In this document: piece after piece, positions 1 to 8,341 of the stretch
Numbering within the stretch: position 1 is the first letter of the stretch
Layout: the number at the start of each line of letters is the position of its first letter
NCBI GenBank assembly: GCA_963739545.1
Contig: CAVUAT010000014.1
Span: forward strand, 248,001 to 312,000
Direction of reading: 5' to 3'
Length of the DNA: 64,000 nucleotides
Source: CAVUAT01 sp963739545
GTDB lineage: Bacteria > Actinomycetota > Thermoleophilia > Solirubrobacterales > 70-9
Translations under genes and position numbers: made by a program
Notes under the pieces: generated by a model
Databases searched by the model: none
What the model was told of the DNA's origin: nothing
What the model saw: only the letters and a program-made list of their open reading frames with translations

Positions 1-1434
1 CGCACGATGATGCCCGCCGCCGGCGCCGGGTCGCGCTCCCAGCAGCTCGGCACGCTCGCCAAGGTGCGCCACGAGATGTTCTGCGACGACGAGATCGGGA
101 ACCTCGTCGAGCAGCTGCGCTCGACCCTCGACGGCGATGGCGACGGCGACGAGCGCTCGATCGACGCCGACCTGGTGAGGATCGTCGCCCGCGACTGGGA
201 GAAGGCGCGCCGCGTCCCCAGCTCGCTGCGCGCCGAAATGGCCCAGGCCTCGTCGGTCGCCGAGCACGCGTGGGTAGAGGCGAAGGAGGCCGCCGACTTC
301 GCGATGCTGCTCCCCCACCTGCACACGGTCGTCGACCTCACCCGCCGCTACGCCGAGTGCTACGAGGGCTTCCCCGGCTTCGAGCATCCGTACGACCCGC
401 TGCTCGACGAGTTCGAGCCCGAGATGAGCACCGAGCAGATGCGGGTGCTCCTCGCCGAGTTGCGCGACGGCCTGGTGCCGCTGGTCGCCGAGGCCGGGGA
501 CCCGGACGGCCCCGACGTCTTCCGCGGCGAGTTCGACCTCGCCGCCCAGCGAGAGCTCGTCGCCGAGGTGATCGCCGAGCTCCCCTTCCCCGAGGGCTCC
601 TACCGCCTCGACCCCACCGAGCACCCCTTCGCGATCACGATCGGCCGCGGCGACGTGCGGCTGACCACGCGCTACGACCTCGACAACCTGGCGATGTCGC
701 TGTTCAGCGCGCTGCACGAGGGCGGCCACGGGCTGTTCGAGTCGGGAGTCGATCCCGAACTGGCGCGCACCCCGCTGGCGAAGCCGCGCTCGCTGGGGCT
801 GCACGAGTCGCAGAGCCGCCTCTGGGAGAACTGGGTCGGGCGCGGGCGTCCCTACCTCGGCCACATCCTGCCGAAGCTGCGCGAGCGCTTCCCCGAGTCC
901 TTCGGCGGCGAGATGGACGTCGACAGCCTCTTCCGCGACGCCAACCGAATCGAGCGCTCGCTCGTCCGGATCGAGGCCGACGAGGTCACCTACAACCTCC
1001 ACATCCTGATCCGCTTCGAGCTCGAGCTCGAGATCTTCGAGGACCGCCTCGCGCTCGAGGACCTGCCCGAGGCCTGGAACGCCCGCTACCGCGACTACCT
1101 CGGAGTCGAGGTCCCCGACGACGCGAGCGGCGTGCTCCAGGACGTCCACTGGCCCGGAGGGGCCTTCGGCTACTTCCCGACCTACACCCTCGGCAACGTG
1201 ATCGCCGCCCAGCTATGGGAGGCCGCCAGCCGCGACATCGACGGGCTCGACACCAAGATCGGCTCCGGCGAGCTCGCGCCTCTCGGCGACTGGCTGCGTG
1301 AGAAGGTCCACCGCCACGGCCGCAGGCTGTCTCCGGGCGAGGTCCTCGAGGGCGCGGGCTGCGGACCGGTCTCGGTCGCGCCCCTGCTGCGCCACTTGGA
1401 AGGGCGGGTTCAGGCCGCGGGGGCGCCGGCCTGA
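1..1434 (+). CDS. M32 family metallocarboxypeptidase (5' truncated by window edge)
   Basis: This is a zinc carboxypeptidase of the Taq/M32 family, which trims C-terminal residues from peptides. The frame is open from base 1. The first visible residues (RTMMPAAG, then SQQLGTL) match the region about 35-40 residues into the family, so the true start lies upstream of the window. Zinc site HEGGH is at visible residues 239-243, followed by HESQSRLWENW, the usual second conserved block. The C-terminal part looks complete, ending near residue 477. The gene stands alone on the plus strand and its 3' end overlaps the small zinc-ribbon gene on the other strand by 25 nt. Family assignment is secure; physiological substrate is unknown. 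Confidence 0.93.
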   Translation, partial: RTMMPAAGAGSRSQQLGTLAKVRHEMFCDDEIGNLVEQLRSTLDGDGDGDERSIDADLVRIVARDWEKARRVPSSLRAEMAQASSVAEHAWVEAKEAADFAMLLPHLHTVVDLTRRYAECYEGFPGFEHPYDPLLDEFEPEMSTEQMRVLLAELRDGLVPLVAEAGDPDGPDVFRGEFDLAAQRELVAEVIAELPFPEGSYRLDPTEHPFAITIGRGDVRLTTRYDLDNLAMSLFSALHEGGHGLFESGVDPELARTPLAKPRSLGLHESQSRLWENWVGRGRPYLGHILPKLRERFPESFGGEMDVDSLFRDANRIERSLVRIEADEVTYNLHILIRFELELEIFEDRLALEDLPEAWNARYRDYLGVEVPDDASGVLQDVHWPGGAFGYFPTYTLGNVIAAQLWEAASRDIDGLDTKIGSGELAPLGDWLREKVHRHGRRLSPGEVLEGAGCGPVSVAPLLRHLEGRVQAAGAPA

Positions 1435-1628
1435 CGCCGTCGCGAGCCCGGTGCGAAGCGCCGCTGGTTGCCCCCGGCGCGCTCGTGGTTGTGCCCGCAA
1501 TTCGGGCACGCGAAGAGTCCGCGCTCATGTAGGACGCGGCACGAGGGGCACTCGCGGCGGTCTGAGCTGGCGATGGTCGACGGGGTCGGCACTGCACGGA
1601 CCCTTTCGTACGTGGGATGCAGGCACAT
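1410..1628 (-). CDS. small zinc-ribbon protein
   Basis: A 72-residue basic protein with CPSC, ten residues, then CPNCGHN. Two CxxC knuckles at this spacing are typical of a zinc ribbon. The N-terminal part before the ribbon (about 25 residues) is less convincing and the real start may be an internal codon. It overlaps the 3' end of the M32 peptidase gene tail-to-tail by 25 nt. No function can be assigned; such ribbons often bind nucleic acid or ribosomal partners. Confidence 0.5.
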   Translation of the reverse strand: MCLHPTYERVRAVPTPSTIASSDRRECPSCRVLHERGLFACPNCGHNHERAGGNQRRFAPGSRRRQAGAPAA

Positions 1629-1677
1629 CGGCCCTTAACCGCAGCCTCGTCGTGGAGAACTACTTAAGCTCTATTGG

Positions 1678-2121
1678 GTGAGGATCGAGCGACACGCCGG
1701 TGTCATTCGCTTCGCGCTCGCCTATTTGGCGCTGCAGCTCGGCGTGGTCGCCGCCTACATCCTGATCGCCCCACGCAGCTTCTACGACGACTTCCCCGCG
1801 GGGGGATCCGAGTGGGTCTCGGCGCTTCCCCCCTACAACGAGCATCTGATCCGCGACTTCGGCTCGGCCGGCCTCGGCCTCGCCGTGCTCGCGGTCCTCG
1901 CCGCGGTCTGGATGGAGCGCCGAGTGGTGCAGGCAGCGGCGATCGCGATCTTCGTCGGCTCCCTCCCCCACGCGATCTTCCACTTCACGAAGACCGAGGC
2001 CCTCTCGACCTCCGACAACGTCGCGAGCCTCTTCGGCCTCTCGCTGGCAGCGCTGCTGCCCCTCGCGATCCTCTACCTGGCGAGCGGCCGCCGGCAGGAG
2101 CCAGAGCCGGTGCCGGCGTGA
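1678..2121 (+). CDS. four-helix integral membrane protein, unknown function
   Basis: A 147-residue protein with about four hydrophobic segments: residues 10-30, 60-80, 84-100 and 115-137. The loop between helices 1 and 2 contains aromatic and acidic residues (FYDDFPAGGSEWV). A GTG start at 1678 is used because the frame is closed shortly before. Its TGA stop overlaps the GTG start of the following cupin gene (GTGA), so the two are translationally coupled and probably functionally linked. I do not recognise a named family with certainty. Confidence 0.8.
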   Translation: MRIERHAGVIRFALAYLALQLGVVAAYILIAPRSFYDDFPAGGSEWVSALPPYNEHLIRDFGSAGLGLAVLAVLAAVWMERRVVQAAAIAIFVGSLPHAIFHFTKTEALSTSDNVASLFGLSLAALLPLAILYLASGRRQEPEPVPA

Positions 2122-2666
2122 CCGACTGGAGCGACGTCGTCAGCGACCCGGTCTTCGGGATGCGGATGCGCTTCGCGGAGCGCGACGGCATCTCGCTGGT
2201 CGAGGTCTGGACCGACCCGGGCGGAGGCGTCAGCGTCGCTCACTTCCACCCGAAGCTCGAGGAGCGCTTCGAGGTGCTCGAGGGCGAGGTCACCTTCACC
2301 GCCGACGGCTACGAGATCGTCGCCCGGCCCGGCGACCCCCAGGTGATCGTCAAGCCGGGCGTTCGCCACAAGTTCCGAAACAGCGGCTCGGTTGAGGCGC
2401 ACCTGATGACCGAGGCCGACCCCGCCGACCCCGACCTCGAGGAGTTCCTCACCCGCGCCGCCGCCCTCGCCCGCGAGGGCAAGTACAACCGCCACGGGAT
2501 TCCCAAGGGCCCGGGCGCCCTGCTCGAGGCCGCCGAGTTCGCCGACCGCTACCGCGACTCGACGGTGCTGACCGGCCCGGCCTTCCCGCCGCCGCGCCTG
2601 CAGCCGCTGCTGCTGGGCCCGCTGGCGAAGCTGCAGCGCCTGCGCGAGTCCCGCGCGCGCAATTAG
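2118..2666 (+). CDS. cupin-domain protein
   Basis: A 182-residue protein. Residues 15-100 form a cupin barrel: VAHFHPKLEERFEVLEGEVTF carries the usual His/Glu metal-ligand region (HFHP and the later E), and KPGVRHKF supplies the second motif with the final His. The C-terminal 80 residues are helical, with a proline-rich stretch and a basic end. The GTG start overlaps the stop of the membrane protein upstream. Function is not determined by the fold; it could be a small-molecule sensor or an isomerase/dioxygenase-like enzyme. Confidence 0.82.
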   Translation: MTDWSDVVSDPVFGMRMRFAERDGISLVEVWTDPGGGVSVAHFHPKLEERFEVLEGEVTFTADGYEIVARPGDPQVIVKPGVRHKFRNSGSVEAHLMTEADPADPDLEEFLTRAAALAREGKYNRHGIPKGPGALLEAAEFADRYRDSTVLTGPAFPPPRLQPLLLGPLAKLQRLRESRARN

Positions 2667-2716
2667 ACGCGTTTCGGGCGTGATTCACGCAGCCCGGCTC
2701 GGCACCCTCCCGCCGG

Positions 2717-3223
2717 ATGGACAGTGATCAGCGGAAATCCGTGAGCGACAACCGGGATGAGGACAGGGACGGGGATGTCTCTGAAGACTGCGGGAGCGAG
2801 CGCTACCAAGTCGCTAGCGAGCGCTCCCGCACTTCCACGGGAGCACCCCAGTCCCATCCCATGGACCCGGATGCACCAGATCGTCTCCGCGAGAAGAACG
2901 AGTCGTTCATGGAGTTGATGCGGGTCAAAGCGGAACAGGACGCGCGCGAGAAGCGGACGAGCGAGCGCACCTACGCGCTCACCGAGTCGGGTTTGATCGA
3001 GGAGATGTACGCCGAACTGGGAGAGGAGCAACCCGTCGAGGCCGCCAGCAAGCAACTCGGCGTCCGCCTACGGCCGGAGCAGTGGGAGAGGCTGCGGCTC
3101 GTGGCGACCTGGAACGGGGTGCGCACCACGACGATGGCGCGCATGCTGATCAACAGGGCAGCCCGGGCCATCATCGAGGACGAACTGAAGCACCGGCGCG
3201 CGTTCGGCCTGGAGGGCGAGTGA
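2717..3223 (+). CDS. hydrophilic protein with C-terminal ribbon-helix-helix-like segment
   Basis: Up to 168 residues from 2717; an internal ATG at 2861 would give 120 residues (MDPDAPDRLREKNESF) and is an equally good start. The C-terminal segment beginning LGVRLRPEQWERLRLVATW and continuing through TTTMARMLINRAA reads as beta strand, helix, turn, helix, as in MetJ/Arc-type DNA-binding proteins. The middle part is highly charged. The region between the two candidate starts holds an inverted repeat (see separate entry). Probable DNA-binding protein; target unknown. Confidence 0.65.
   Translation: MDSDQRKSVSDNRDEDRDGDVSEDCGSERYQVASERSRTSTGAPQSHPMDPDAPDRLREKNESFMELMRVKAEQDAREKRTSERTYALTESGLIEEMYAELGEEQPVEAASKQLGVRLRPEQWERLRLVATWNGVRTTTMARMLINRAARAIIEDELKHRRAFGLEGE
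2791..2829. repeat. imperfect 15-bp inverted repeat
   Basis: Arms CGGGAGCGAGCGCTA (2791-2805) and TAGCGAGCGCTCCCG (2815-2829) match at 13 of 15 positions around a 9-nt spacer. It lies between the two possible starts of the ribbon-helix-helix-like gene. If the start at 2861 is right, it sits 32 nt upstream and could be an autoregulatory operator or an RNA hairpin. Confidence 0.5.
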
Positions 3224-3230
3224 GGCGGTC

Positions 3231-3494
3231 CTAGCGAGGGGGCGGCGGCAAGCTCTCGGCCGCTTCCTCGTCGAGCTTCAGCAGCACGCCGCGCTCGAAG
3301 ATCTCCTCGACCTGCTCGCCGCTGACCCAGCGCTTGCCGTCGAGGACGATCCCCTCGAAGATGTCGTCCTCCTCGTCGGCGACCACGGCGTCGACGCGGC
3401 CGAGCTCCTCGCCGTCGCACGAGTAGACGGGCGCGCCCGGCTCCAGCACGAGGTAGGAAGCGGGCGCTCCGAGGTCGGTGGGGTCGGCTGCCAT
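3231..3494 (-). CDS. PRC-barrel-like small protein
   Basis: An 87-residue acidic protein. Its core, GAPVYSCDGEELGRVDAVVA, then a beta hairpin with IFEGIVLDG and RWVSGEQVEEI, has the strand pattern of PRC-barrel/DUF2171-like proteins: metabolite- or RNA-associated barrels that start with a short 'G-x-V-x-x-x-D-G-E-x-L-G' strand pair. It is convergent with the ribbon-helix-helix gene and divergent from the oxidoreductase at 3541. Function unknown. Confidence 0.7.
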   Translation of the reverse strand: MAADPTDLGAPASYLVLEPGAPVYSCDGEELGRVDAVVADEEDDIFEGIVLDGKRWVSGEQVEEIFERGVLLKLDEEAAESLPPPPR

Positions 3495-3540
3495 CGCCCG
3501 GCGGAGGCTACCGGGCGCCGCGAGGTGAAAGGATCGCCGC

Positions 3541-4398
3541 GTGGACTTCGGAGTCAGCTACTTCCCCACCGACGAGTCGATCGAGCCGGCCGAGATGGCG
3601 CAGCTCTGCGAGCAGCGCGGGTTCGAGTCGATGTTCGTCACCGACCACACCCACATCCCCGCGTCGCGCGAGACCCCCTACCCCGCCGGTGGCGATCTCC
3701 CGCCCGAGTACGCGCGCATCCACGACCCCTTTGTCGCACTCGCGACCGCGGCCCAGGCGACGGAGACGATCAAGCTCGGCACCGCGGTCTGCCTGCTCGT
3801 CGAGCGCGACCCGATCGTGACCGCGAAGCAGGCGGCGAGCATCGACGCGCTATCGGGCGGGCGCTTCCTGTTCGGCGTCGGCGCCGGCTGGAACCGCGAG
3901 GAGATGGCCAACCACGGCACCGACCCCGACCGCCGCTTCGGCCTGCTGCGCGAGCGGGTCGAGGCGGTGCGGACGATCTGGACCGAGGACGAGGCCAGCT
4001 ACCACGGCGAGCACGTCGACTTCGACGACATCTGGTGCTGGCCGAAGCCCGTCCAGCCCGGCGGCCCGCCGGTGCTGCTCGGCGGCAACGGCCCCAAGGT
4101 CCTCGACCGCGTGCTGCGCTACGCCGACGCCTGGTTCCCGAACCGCATCGGCGCCGAGGAGCACAACATCCCCCGCATGGAGGAGCTCCAGCGCCGGGCC
4201 TCCGACGAGGGCCGCGACCCGATCCCGGTCACGCTCCAGATCCCGCCCCGCGACCCCGACTCGCTGCGCCGCTACGAGGCCGCCGGAGTCACCCGCACCG
4301 TCCACATGATGCGCCCCACCGACGCGGCCGACACGGCCTCGGCCGAGGCGAAGCTCGACGGCTGGGCAGAGCGAGCCGCGGCCTACAGCGCCGGCTAG
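3541..4398 (+). CDS. LLM-class F420-dependent oxidoreductase
   Basis: A 285-residue TIM-barrel protein of the luciferase-like monooxygenase superfamily, probably using reduced or oxidised F420 for hydride transfer. Typical blocks are FVTDHTHIP near residue 30, IKLGTAVCLLVERDPI, SGGRFLFGVGAGWNREEM and PVLLGGNGPKVLDRVLRYADAWFPN. A GTG start at 3541 gives the usual family length. Its stop overlaps the stop of the convergent flavoprotein gene by 4 nt. The family is clear; the substrate is not. Confidence 0.88.
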   Translation: MDFGVSYFPTDESIEPAEMAQLCEQRGFESMFVTDHTHIPASRETPYPAGGDLPPEYARIHDPFVALATAAQATETIKLGTAVCLLVERDPIVTAKQAASIDALSGGRFLFGVGAGWNREEMANHGTDPDRRFGLLRERVEAVRTIWTEDEASYHGEHVDFDDIWCWPKPVQPGGPPVLLGGNGPKVLDRVLRYADAWFPNRIGAEEHNIPRMEELQRRASDEGRDPIPVTLQIPPRDPDSLRRYEAAGVTRTVHMMRPTDAADTASAEAKLDGWAERAAAYSAG

Positions 4399-5570
4399 AG
4401 CTGGCTGGTGTCCGTGTCCTGGCCCAGCAGGACGCGGCCGGCGAGCTCCCAGGTCGCGGGGCCGACCAGCATGTGGGCCGTGGCGACGTGCATGTCGCGG
4501 AAGCGGCGCTGGAGCGGGCTCGTCTCGTAGATGGCGGTGCCGCCGCCGAGCTCGTACATCGCGTCGACGGCCTCGCGGGCCGAGCGGATCCCGTGGCTGG
4601 CGGCGAGGCGAAGCGCGGCCTTCTGCTCGGCCGGCACCTCGCCCGATGCCGTCGCGCTCTCCCACGCCTCGCCGACCGCCTCGTCGATCAGGGCGCGGGC
4701 CGATCGCACCTTCGCCTCGGCGCCGGCGACCGCAGCCTGGGTGTCGCCGCGCTCGGCGAGCGTGCGCGTCGAGCCCGCGGGCTTCTTCGCCGTCGCGAGC
4801 TCGGTCAGGTCCTCGATCGCCGCGCGCGCGATGCCGAGCCCGACGGCCGAGATCGACAGTGCGAGCAGGCCGAAGACGGGGAAGGCGTAGAGCGGGCCGT
4901 CGGAGCGCGGGGAGTCCGTGATGAGCGAGGCCGAGTGCTCCTCGGGAACGCGCAGCGAATCGAGCGAGAAGTCGTGGCTGCCGGTTCCCCGGAGGCCCGA
5001 GACGTTCCAGGTGTCGTGCACCTCGACCTCGCTCGCCGGGAAGAGCATGAAGCGGATGTCGGGAGCGCCGCTCGGCGCCTCGCGAAGGCCCTCGCCCTCC
5101 TCGACGAGACTGCCGCCCATGAGCCAGTCGCAGTGCTGGACGCCCGAGCCGAAGCGCCAGCGGCCGCTGACGGTGTAGCCGCCGTCCTCCGCCCGGGCGC
5201 GGCCCATCGGAGCGAACACGCCGCCCGCGACGCTCGCCTCGTCCCCGTAGATCTCGCGTGCGGCCTCGAGCGGCAGGTACGCGCCGAGCATCCCGCTGGT
5301 CGCGGCGACCGCGAGGCACCAGCCGGCGGAGCCGTCGCCGCGCGCGAGCTCGGCCACCGACGCGACGAGCTCGGCCGGTTCCGCCTCTCCCCCGCCGGCG
5401 TCGGCGGGGACGAGCATGCGGAAGAGACCCGCGGCCGAGATGCCCTCGACCAGCTCGGCGGGAAGCCTGCGCCCGCTCTCGGTCTCGTCTGCCAGCTCGG
5501 CGGCGCGCGGCGCCAGGGCGCGGGCGGCGTCGGCGAAAGCTCCTGCGGGCGCTCGGGTGTCTAGCTCCAC
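4395..5570 (-). CDS. acyl-CoA dehydrogenase-fold flavoprotein (HsaA/HpaB-like monooxygenase type)
   Basis: A 391-residue protein starting at GTG 5570 (VELDTRAPAG); longer starts upstream read as non-coding Arg/Ser-rich sequence. Blocks include a helical N-terminal domain with LFRMLVPADAGG, a central beta domain (GGYTVSGRWRFGSG, then MLFPASEVEVHDTWNVSGLRGTGS) and a C-terminal helical bundle (SREAVDAMYELGGGTAIYETSPLQR). Lack of a classical catalytic Glu pattern and the GRWRFGSG/GLRGTGS motifs point to the flavin-dependent hydroxylase branch rather than beta-oxidation. It begins 7 nt after the sulfatase stop, so the two may be co-transcribed. Confidence 0.82.
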   Translation of the reverse strand: MELDTRAPAGAFADAARALAPRAAELADETESGRRLPAELVEGISAAGLFRMLVPADAGGGEAEPAELVASVAELARGDGSAGWCLAVAATSGMLGAYLPLEAAREIYGDEASVAGGVFAPMGRARAEDGGYTVSGRWRFGSGVQHCDWLMGGSLVEEGEGLREAPSGAPDIRFMLFPASEVEVHDTWNVSGLRGTGSHDFSLDSLRVPEEHSASLITDSPRSDGPLYAFPVFGLLALSISAVGLGIARAAIEDLTELATAKKPAGSTRTLAERGDTQAAVAGAEAKVRSARALIDEAVGEAWESATASGEVPAEQKAALRLAASHGIRSAREAVDAMYELGGGTAIYETSPLQRRFRDMHVATAHMLVGPATWELAGRVLLGQDTDTSQL

Positions 5571-5577
5571 CCGGCGA

Positions 5578-7383
5578 TCATCGCACCTTCGACCGCTTCT
5601 TCTTCTTGGTCGGCTTGATCGGCCGGGGCTCGATCCCCACCCCGGCGGTGCACGCCGCACCCGCACACTTCCGGTAGTCGGTGAGCTTGGCGAGCATCCA
5701 CTTGCGGACGTCCACATAGCGCTTGTCCTTGTGGACCGAGTTGAGCTGGGCGGCGTCCTTCGCCATGTCGTAGAGCTCGAGCTCGCCGGTCGAGTAGAGC
5801 GTCAGCAGGTAGCGGTCGGTTCGAAGCGACGAGTAGGCGGGGGCCTGGAGCTTGTAGGTCGAGTCGGTGGGCTCCTGCTCGAGGTTCGAGACGCCGTTTC
5901 GGTAACAGAGCTGCGCGCGCTTGGGGCTCTCGGCCTTCAGCTTGCGGCAGCGCAGGCGCAGCTTGCGCTTCTGCGCCTTGCGCTTCTTGTAGAAGTTCTT
6001 CAGCCGCTTCTGGTCGGCCGCGTCGAGCGGCGGCGGCGAAGGAGTCTCGGCGCCGTCGTCGTCGATCCCGGCGCCGGTGTCACCCTCGAGCAGGACGGGA
6101 TGGCCCGGAGCGGTCGGGGACGCTGCGAGCGGCAGGAGCGAGCGGCCGTCCTGGGTCAGCGTCGGGGTCGCCTCGGCGATGTCGGCGATCGTCGACGCGA
6201 CGTCGACGTTCGAGACGAGCGCGTTCGAGGTCTGCCCGGCGGGGATCCCAGGCCCGCGGATCAGCAGCGGCACGTGGCTCGAGGGCTCGTAGGGCAGGTA
6301 CTTGCCCTGGCGGATCCGGTGCTCGCCGGCGAAGTAGCCGTTGTCGGAGATGAACATCAGGTAGGTGTTGGCGAGCTGGCCCTCGTCCTCGAGCGCCTGG
6401 ACGATCGCCCCGACCTGCTCGTCGACCGCCAGCAGCATCTCGCGCCGAGCGCGGCGGCGGTCGGCGATCTGGTTGAGCTTGCCGTTGCCGAGCTTCGGCA
6501 GGCGGCGAATGAACCGCGGCTTGTCCGAGACGTCCTTCTCGTTCAGCGCCCCGACCTTCGGCAGCGCGGCGCCCGCGAAGGCGCCGTCGTGGCGCGGGGC
6601 CGGGACGTAGGGCGAGTGCGGCGCGTTGAAGTCGACGCTCAAGAAGAACGGCTTCGGCGGCGAGCCGGGCCCGCTGAGGCGCTCGATCGCGTCGACGGCC
6701 TTCTCCCCCACGACATCGGTCTGGTAGTCGTCGGTGTCCTGGCCGTAGAAGCAGGTGAAGGGCTCGCCCAGCGGGACGGGAGGCGGGCCGCCCGGGCAGG
6801 GGACGCCGCCGCTCGCGGGCGGGTCCTCGCGCAGGCGGTAGTTGAAGTAGATCGAGCCCCCGGTGACGTTCTCGTCGTACTCGGAGACCTTGCCGTACCA
6901 CTCGTCCCAGCCCGGCGGGATCGGGGGCTCGTCGCCCCCGTAGCCGTTCAGGTACTTGCCGACCTCGACGTTGTAGTACCCGGCCGTCTGCAGCCAGGTG
7001 GGCAGCGCCTTCGCCTCGGTCCCGTTGTCGCGGAAGCGCTGCCACCCGCCGCTCGGCGCCTCGTTGCCGCGCACGTTGTGGTTGTGCATGTACTGCCCGC
7101 TGAACAGGCTCGCGCGCGAGGGGCAGCAGAGCGGATAGGAGATGTAGGCCTTGTTGAAGGTGACGCCCTGCCCGCCGATCAGCGACGAGGTCCGCGGCAG
7201 CGCCGCCATCTCGTCGAACGCCTGGTCGTCGGTGACGATCAGCACCACGTTCGGCTCGCTCGACGACGCGGTGGCGCTGAACGGCGCCGCGATCGAGAGG
7301 ACCGTCGCCGAGGCGAGCGCCGCCGTCCCGAGCGCGAGCGCGCACAGGCGTCGTACGGCTGGTGTGGAGCGTAGGCGCGGCAT
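5578..7383 (-). CDS. secreted sulfatase with basic C-terminal tail
   Basis: A 601-residue type I sulfatase that hydrolyses sulfate esters (arylsulfatase family). The start at 7383 is preceded by AGGGGGAA and gives a signal peptide (residues 1-42, RRLCALALGTAALASATVL then APFSATASS). The metal-binding block is NVVLIVTDDQAFDEM. LCCPSRASLFSGQ contains the CxPSR signature whose Cys is converted to formylglycine. DFNAPHSPY and ISDNGYFAGEHR supply further active-site residues. An inserted Lys/Arg-rich segment (RKAQKRKLRLRCRK) and the C-terminus PTKKKKRSKVR are unusual for sulfatases. It precedes the flavoprotein gene by 7 nt. Confidence 0.92.
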   Translation of the reverse strand: MPRLRSTPAVRRLCALALGTAALASATVLSIAAPFSATASSSEPNVVLIVTDDQAFDEMAALPRTSSLIGGQGVTFNKAYISYPLCCPSRASLFSGQYMHNHNVRGNEAPSGGWQRFRDNGTEAKALPTWLQTAGYYNVEVGKYLNGYGGDEPPIPPGWDEWYGKVSEYDENVTGGSIYFNYRLREDPPASGGVPCPGGPPPVPLGEPFTCFYGQDTDDYQTDVVGEKAVDAIERLSGPGSPPKPFFLSVDFNAPHSPYVPAPRHDGAFAGAALPKVGALNEKDVSDKPRFIRRLPKLGNGKLNQIADRRRARREMLLAVDEQVGAIVQALEDEGQLANTYLMFISDNGYFAGEHRIRQGKYLPYEPSSHVPLLIRGPGIPAGQTSNALVSNVDVASTIADIAEATPTLTQDGRSLLPLAASPTAPGHPVLLEGDTGAGIDDDGAETPSPPPLDAADQKRLKNFYKKRKAQKRKLRLRCRKLKAESPKRAQLCYRNGVSNLEQEPTDSTYKLQAPAYSSLRTDRYLLTLYSTGELELYDMAKDAAQLNSVHKDKRYVDVRKWMLAKLTDYRKCAGAACTAGVGIEPRPIKPTKKKKRSKVR

Positions 7384-7493
7384 AAGGATTCCCCCTGCTT
7401 CCGGAACGCGAAAACCGCGTGGAAGTTGCGACCTGCCCAGGATAGGAACGAGCGCAGGCCGAGCGTGCAGCCCGGCCTGCGCCGCCGCCTGCG

Positions 7494-8222
7494 CTAGCCG
7501 CCGAGCATCTTGCCCAGGGCGCCGCCGGCGCCTCCGCCGGCTCCTCCGCCCTGGGACGGGGCCGCGACGCGGCCCTCGGAGGGCTGGACCAGCACCCATC
7601 CCTGGCCCGAGAACGACATCGTGAACGTCTCGCCGGAGCCTCTCCCGATCAGGTTCTTCATCGAGACGTTGGTCTTAATGCCGGTCTTCAGGCCCTCGGA
7701 CCAGGTGATCGCGGCCTGGGGGTCGGCGTAGGTGTCCTCGCCGTCGACCTCGAGCAGTACCGGGGTGCCGTCGGAGACCACAGCGACGTAGCCGGACCCC
7801 GAGAGGTGCGTGTTGTAGAGGCCGCCGCCGAGCATGCCGGAGGCGCCCTCGACCTTCTTGATGTCCCAGTCGATGTCGGCGTCGAAGGCGAGCAGGTTGG
7901 CGCCGTTGACGGTGATCGACTCGTCGGCGAGCTTCAGCAGCTGGATGTCCTGCGCGAGGTCGGCGAGGAAGACCTCGCCGGTGCCCGAGACCTTCATCAG
8001 CGTGGCGCCCTCGCCGGTCATCGCCTTCTTCGCCATGCGGGTGAGGCCGCCGGAGCCGGCGTGCTCGAAGTCGACATCGCCCTGGTAGGCGACCATCGAG
8101 CCGAGCTTGGCCTGGATCGTCTCGCCGGCGAGCTCGACCTTCACGCACTTCGAGTGCTGGAGCGTGAAGGACTCGCCGCCCTCGGTCTCCTTGAACTCAT
8201 TGAGTGAGGCTGCAACTGACAT
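7494..8222 (-). CDS. AIM24 family protein
   Basis: A 242-residue AIM24/TIGR00266-type protein, a beta-rich fold found in bacteria and mitochondria. Seen blocks are AGSGGLTRMAKKAMTGEGATLMKVSGTGEVFLA, split by short loops, then YNTHLSGSGYVAVVSDGTPVLLEV and FTMSFSGQGWVLVQPS. The C-terminal 30 residues are a Gly/Ala-rich linker ending GGALGKMLGG. The gene lies 110 nt upstream of the sulfatase on the same strand. Its upstream region carries a 14-bp inverted repeat. Cellular role in actinobacteria is unknown. Confidence 0.86.
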   Translation of the reverse strand: MSVAASLNEFKETEGGESFTLQHSKCVKVELAGETIQAKLGSMVAYQGDVDFEHAGSGGLTRMAKKAMTGEGATLMKVSGTGEVFLADLAQDIQLLKLADESITVNGANLLAFDADIDWDIKKVEGASGMLGGGLYNTHLSGSGYVAVVSDGTPVLLEVDGEDTYADPQAAITWSEGLKTGIKTNVSMKNLIGRGSGETFTMSFSGQGWVLVQPSEGRVAAPSQGGGAGGGAGGALGKMLGG

Positions 8223-8275
8223 AGGGGACTACCTCCAAGTAGGGGATTGAGAAGCTGGCGCCGGAGACTAATGCG

Positions 8276-8339
8276 CGCGGCTCAAGTGGCGAGAATCGTG
8301 AACGGATGTTCAGCAGAACGCGTAACCACTTGAGCCGCG
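8276..8339. repeat. perfect 14-bp inverted repeat with 36-nt spacer
   Basis: CGCGGCTCAAGTGG (8276-8289) and CCACTTGAGCCGCG (8326-8339) are exact reverse complements. The element occupies the gap between the TetR gene 3' end (8342) and the AIM24 start (8222). It could be a terminator-like RNA stem, or paired half-sites for the adjacent TetR regulator. Confidence 0.7.
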
Positions 8340-8341
8340 AG

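Noticed and set aside
3525..5564. Long plus-strand frame over the LLM oxidoreductase and flavoprotein
   Set aside because: Out-of-frame shadow of two genes; no domain and strongly skewed composition.
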